Both the position numbers and the translations under genes were made by a program. DNA of 64,000 nt from Ciona savignyi (taxonomy: Eukaryota; Chordata; Ascidiacea; Phlebobranchia; Cionidae), in contig CH003267.1 of NCBI GenBank assembly GCA_000149265.1, positions 79,310 to 143,309 on the forward strand, written 5' to 3'. This document shows positions 62,719-64,000 of this stretch, in pieces. The notes under the pieces are model-generated. The model did not search any database. It was given only the letters and a program-made list of their open reading frames with translations, and was not told the DNA's origin. Each line of letters starts with the position of its first letter. The first letter of the stretch is position 1.

Positions 62719-64000
62719 TAATACGTTAAAAAGTAGTAGCAAAACAATTTTGATCTGTGGTAGACAGTTTTGGGTATCAGATAATGATTTATTCTTATTT
62801 TTAATAATAAATTTAGTGTAAGTATGTGGTATATTTACCAAAATATGTGATATTTAATGTTGTTTTTAATAATGAATTAGTATTTTTTGTTAGCCTAATT
62901 GGGAATAATGACAAATTTATGTCCTATTGCTCTACTTATCAGACTAGATAAACTAAATTGCAAATAATTTGTGTTAAATGTTGATCTTGTATTATCAGTT
63001 GGTATGTTTCAGGGAAATAATTGTAGCCTTTAGCCTGGTTAGTTCTGTAGCAAATGTTTTTGTCATTATTCAATATGTACCGCATGTTAACTTTAGTTCC
63101 ATGTGACTTCCCCTTCACACGGTTGTTAAACCGCTTTAACGCGGCCGCAAGGTCAAACACTTCCTGGACTTCCTATCTCTCACATAATGCCATGCCTCTT
63201 TGTTTTAAAAACATGAATAATATCTAACAAGTTTAGAACCATGGCTCCTGCAGTAAACATGCAGAGAAGCCGAGTTCAGTGTTTATTAAGTCGTGCCCGC
63301 ATTTAATGACTTAACCATGAATGCGTGTTTCATTGTATCTGCATTTGGTCAACAATAAAAGAACCTTCCGTGATGGAGTCTGGATTGCGAGAGTGACAAA
63401 TTAGTACAGGTAGCAACAAAAGACTCAAACAAACTATCAAAACGCTACAGTGGTGAATCTCCAATACGTGTTTGAACACGCAGGACTATCTCAGATTAAA
63501 TTAAGTGTTCTGGAAGGAAAGAGGCATTCGCATCGGCATAATTGAACTAATCTCCCCACAACAGCACCCTGGAATCAGTTACAGAGCCTACTTACAACTT
63601 CACAGCTGGTCAGACGAAAGAAGGGTGCTTCCATTGATCACAGTGCAACTGGATTGTCTACACGCCAAGCTAAGTCCATGTTTGTACGTCTGAACTATTT
63701 TACTGGGGACATTTCATAAGCCTTTTAAACTATGGCGTCCTCTAGCTACAAGAGCTACATCAATGCTCTTTTGAGGCGCGACTGTTGGTGCTCTTACAGA
63801 GCGCGTAATCCAACAGGATACAGGACTGTATATACAACCAGCTACGTTTATGTTGGCATGTCTGGATTATTTTGCTTGTGCCAAGAGACCGACTATTTAT
63901 ATCGCCCAAGGAACGATTGACCAACACTACATTTGAAAGCTCTATATTGTAAAGACCGAACTTTAAAGATATCCCCAAGCTGAAGTTCCAAGAATTCAAC
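62719..64000. other. Right end of window, no gene established
   Basis: AT-rich to about 63200, then somewhat GC-richer. At 63353 AATAAA precedes a stretch with consecutive plus-strand open frames; the one at ATG 63733-63920 (61 codons, MASSSYKSYINALLRRDC start, good context AAACTATGG) is the best candidate. No domain is recognised. It could be the 5' part of a gene or transposon that continues past the window. Confidence 0.3.

Overview
The window looks like nuclear DNA of an invertebrate chordate, most likely a Ciona-type ascidian. The evidence is AT-rich DNA, many short exons with GT/AG introns of a few hundred bases, animal-specific gene families (KDM4, PTBP, PP2A-B56, LURAP1, trefoil factor) and a dense load of small transposons. 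The species is inferred, not proven. Two 100-base N runs (12730-12829 and 30784-30883) mark assembly gaps.

Genes, left to right: (1) 133-16499 (+), the 3' 16 exons of a KDM4/JMJD2 histone lysine demethylase (end of JmjN, JmjC, PHD, extended PHD, double Tudor); its start lies upstream of the window. (2) 19280-21050 (-), a two-exon PP2A B56 (PPP2R5-type) regulatory subunit. (3) 27977-36720 (+), a 16-exon polypyrimidine-tract-binding protein (PTBP) with four RRMs. (4) 39659-40696 (-), a three-exon secreted protein with two trefoil domains, reassembled here from short exons. (5) 46808-53517 (+), a three-exon LURAP1-like adaptor with a leucine-rich motif and a C-terminal PDZ ligand. (6) 58922-59736 (-), an eight-finger C2H2 zinc-finger gene with one frameshift. 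Exon phases were checked by hand and close in frame for genes 1-5. The genes do not form an operon and share no evident pathway.

Between and inside the genes there is much repeat material. A 4.3-kb minisatellite of 20-21-bp units with higher-order structure fills one KDM4 intron. A second minisatellite of about 22-bp units lies at 61471-62718. A tRNA-derived SINE with a TATCC-type tail is present in at least eight good copies. A second tRNA(Ser/Leu)-like repeat occurs twice. There are a TTAA-flanked piggyBac-like MITE, several hAT-like MITEs with visible 8-bp target duplications (two back to back, one nested), a fold-back repeat family, and a nearly identical pair of 463-bp direct repeats.

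The most interesting observation is that the PTBP gene contains an internal exon of exactly 34 nt in the first part of RRM3, flanked by CU-rich tracts. Skipping it would give a stop codon after five codons. This is the architecture of the vertebrate PTBP1 exon 11 autoregulatory switch, so the switch may predate vertebrates. No wholly new biological system was recognised.
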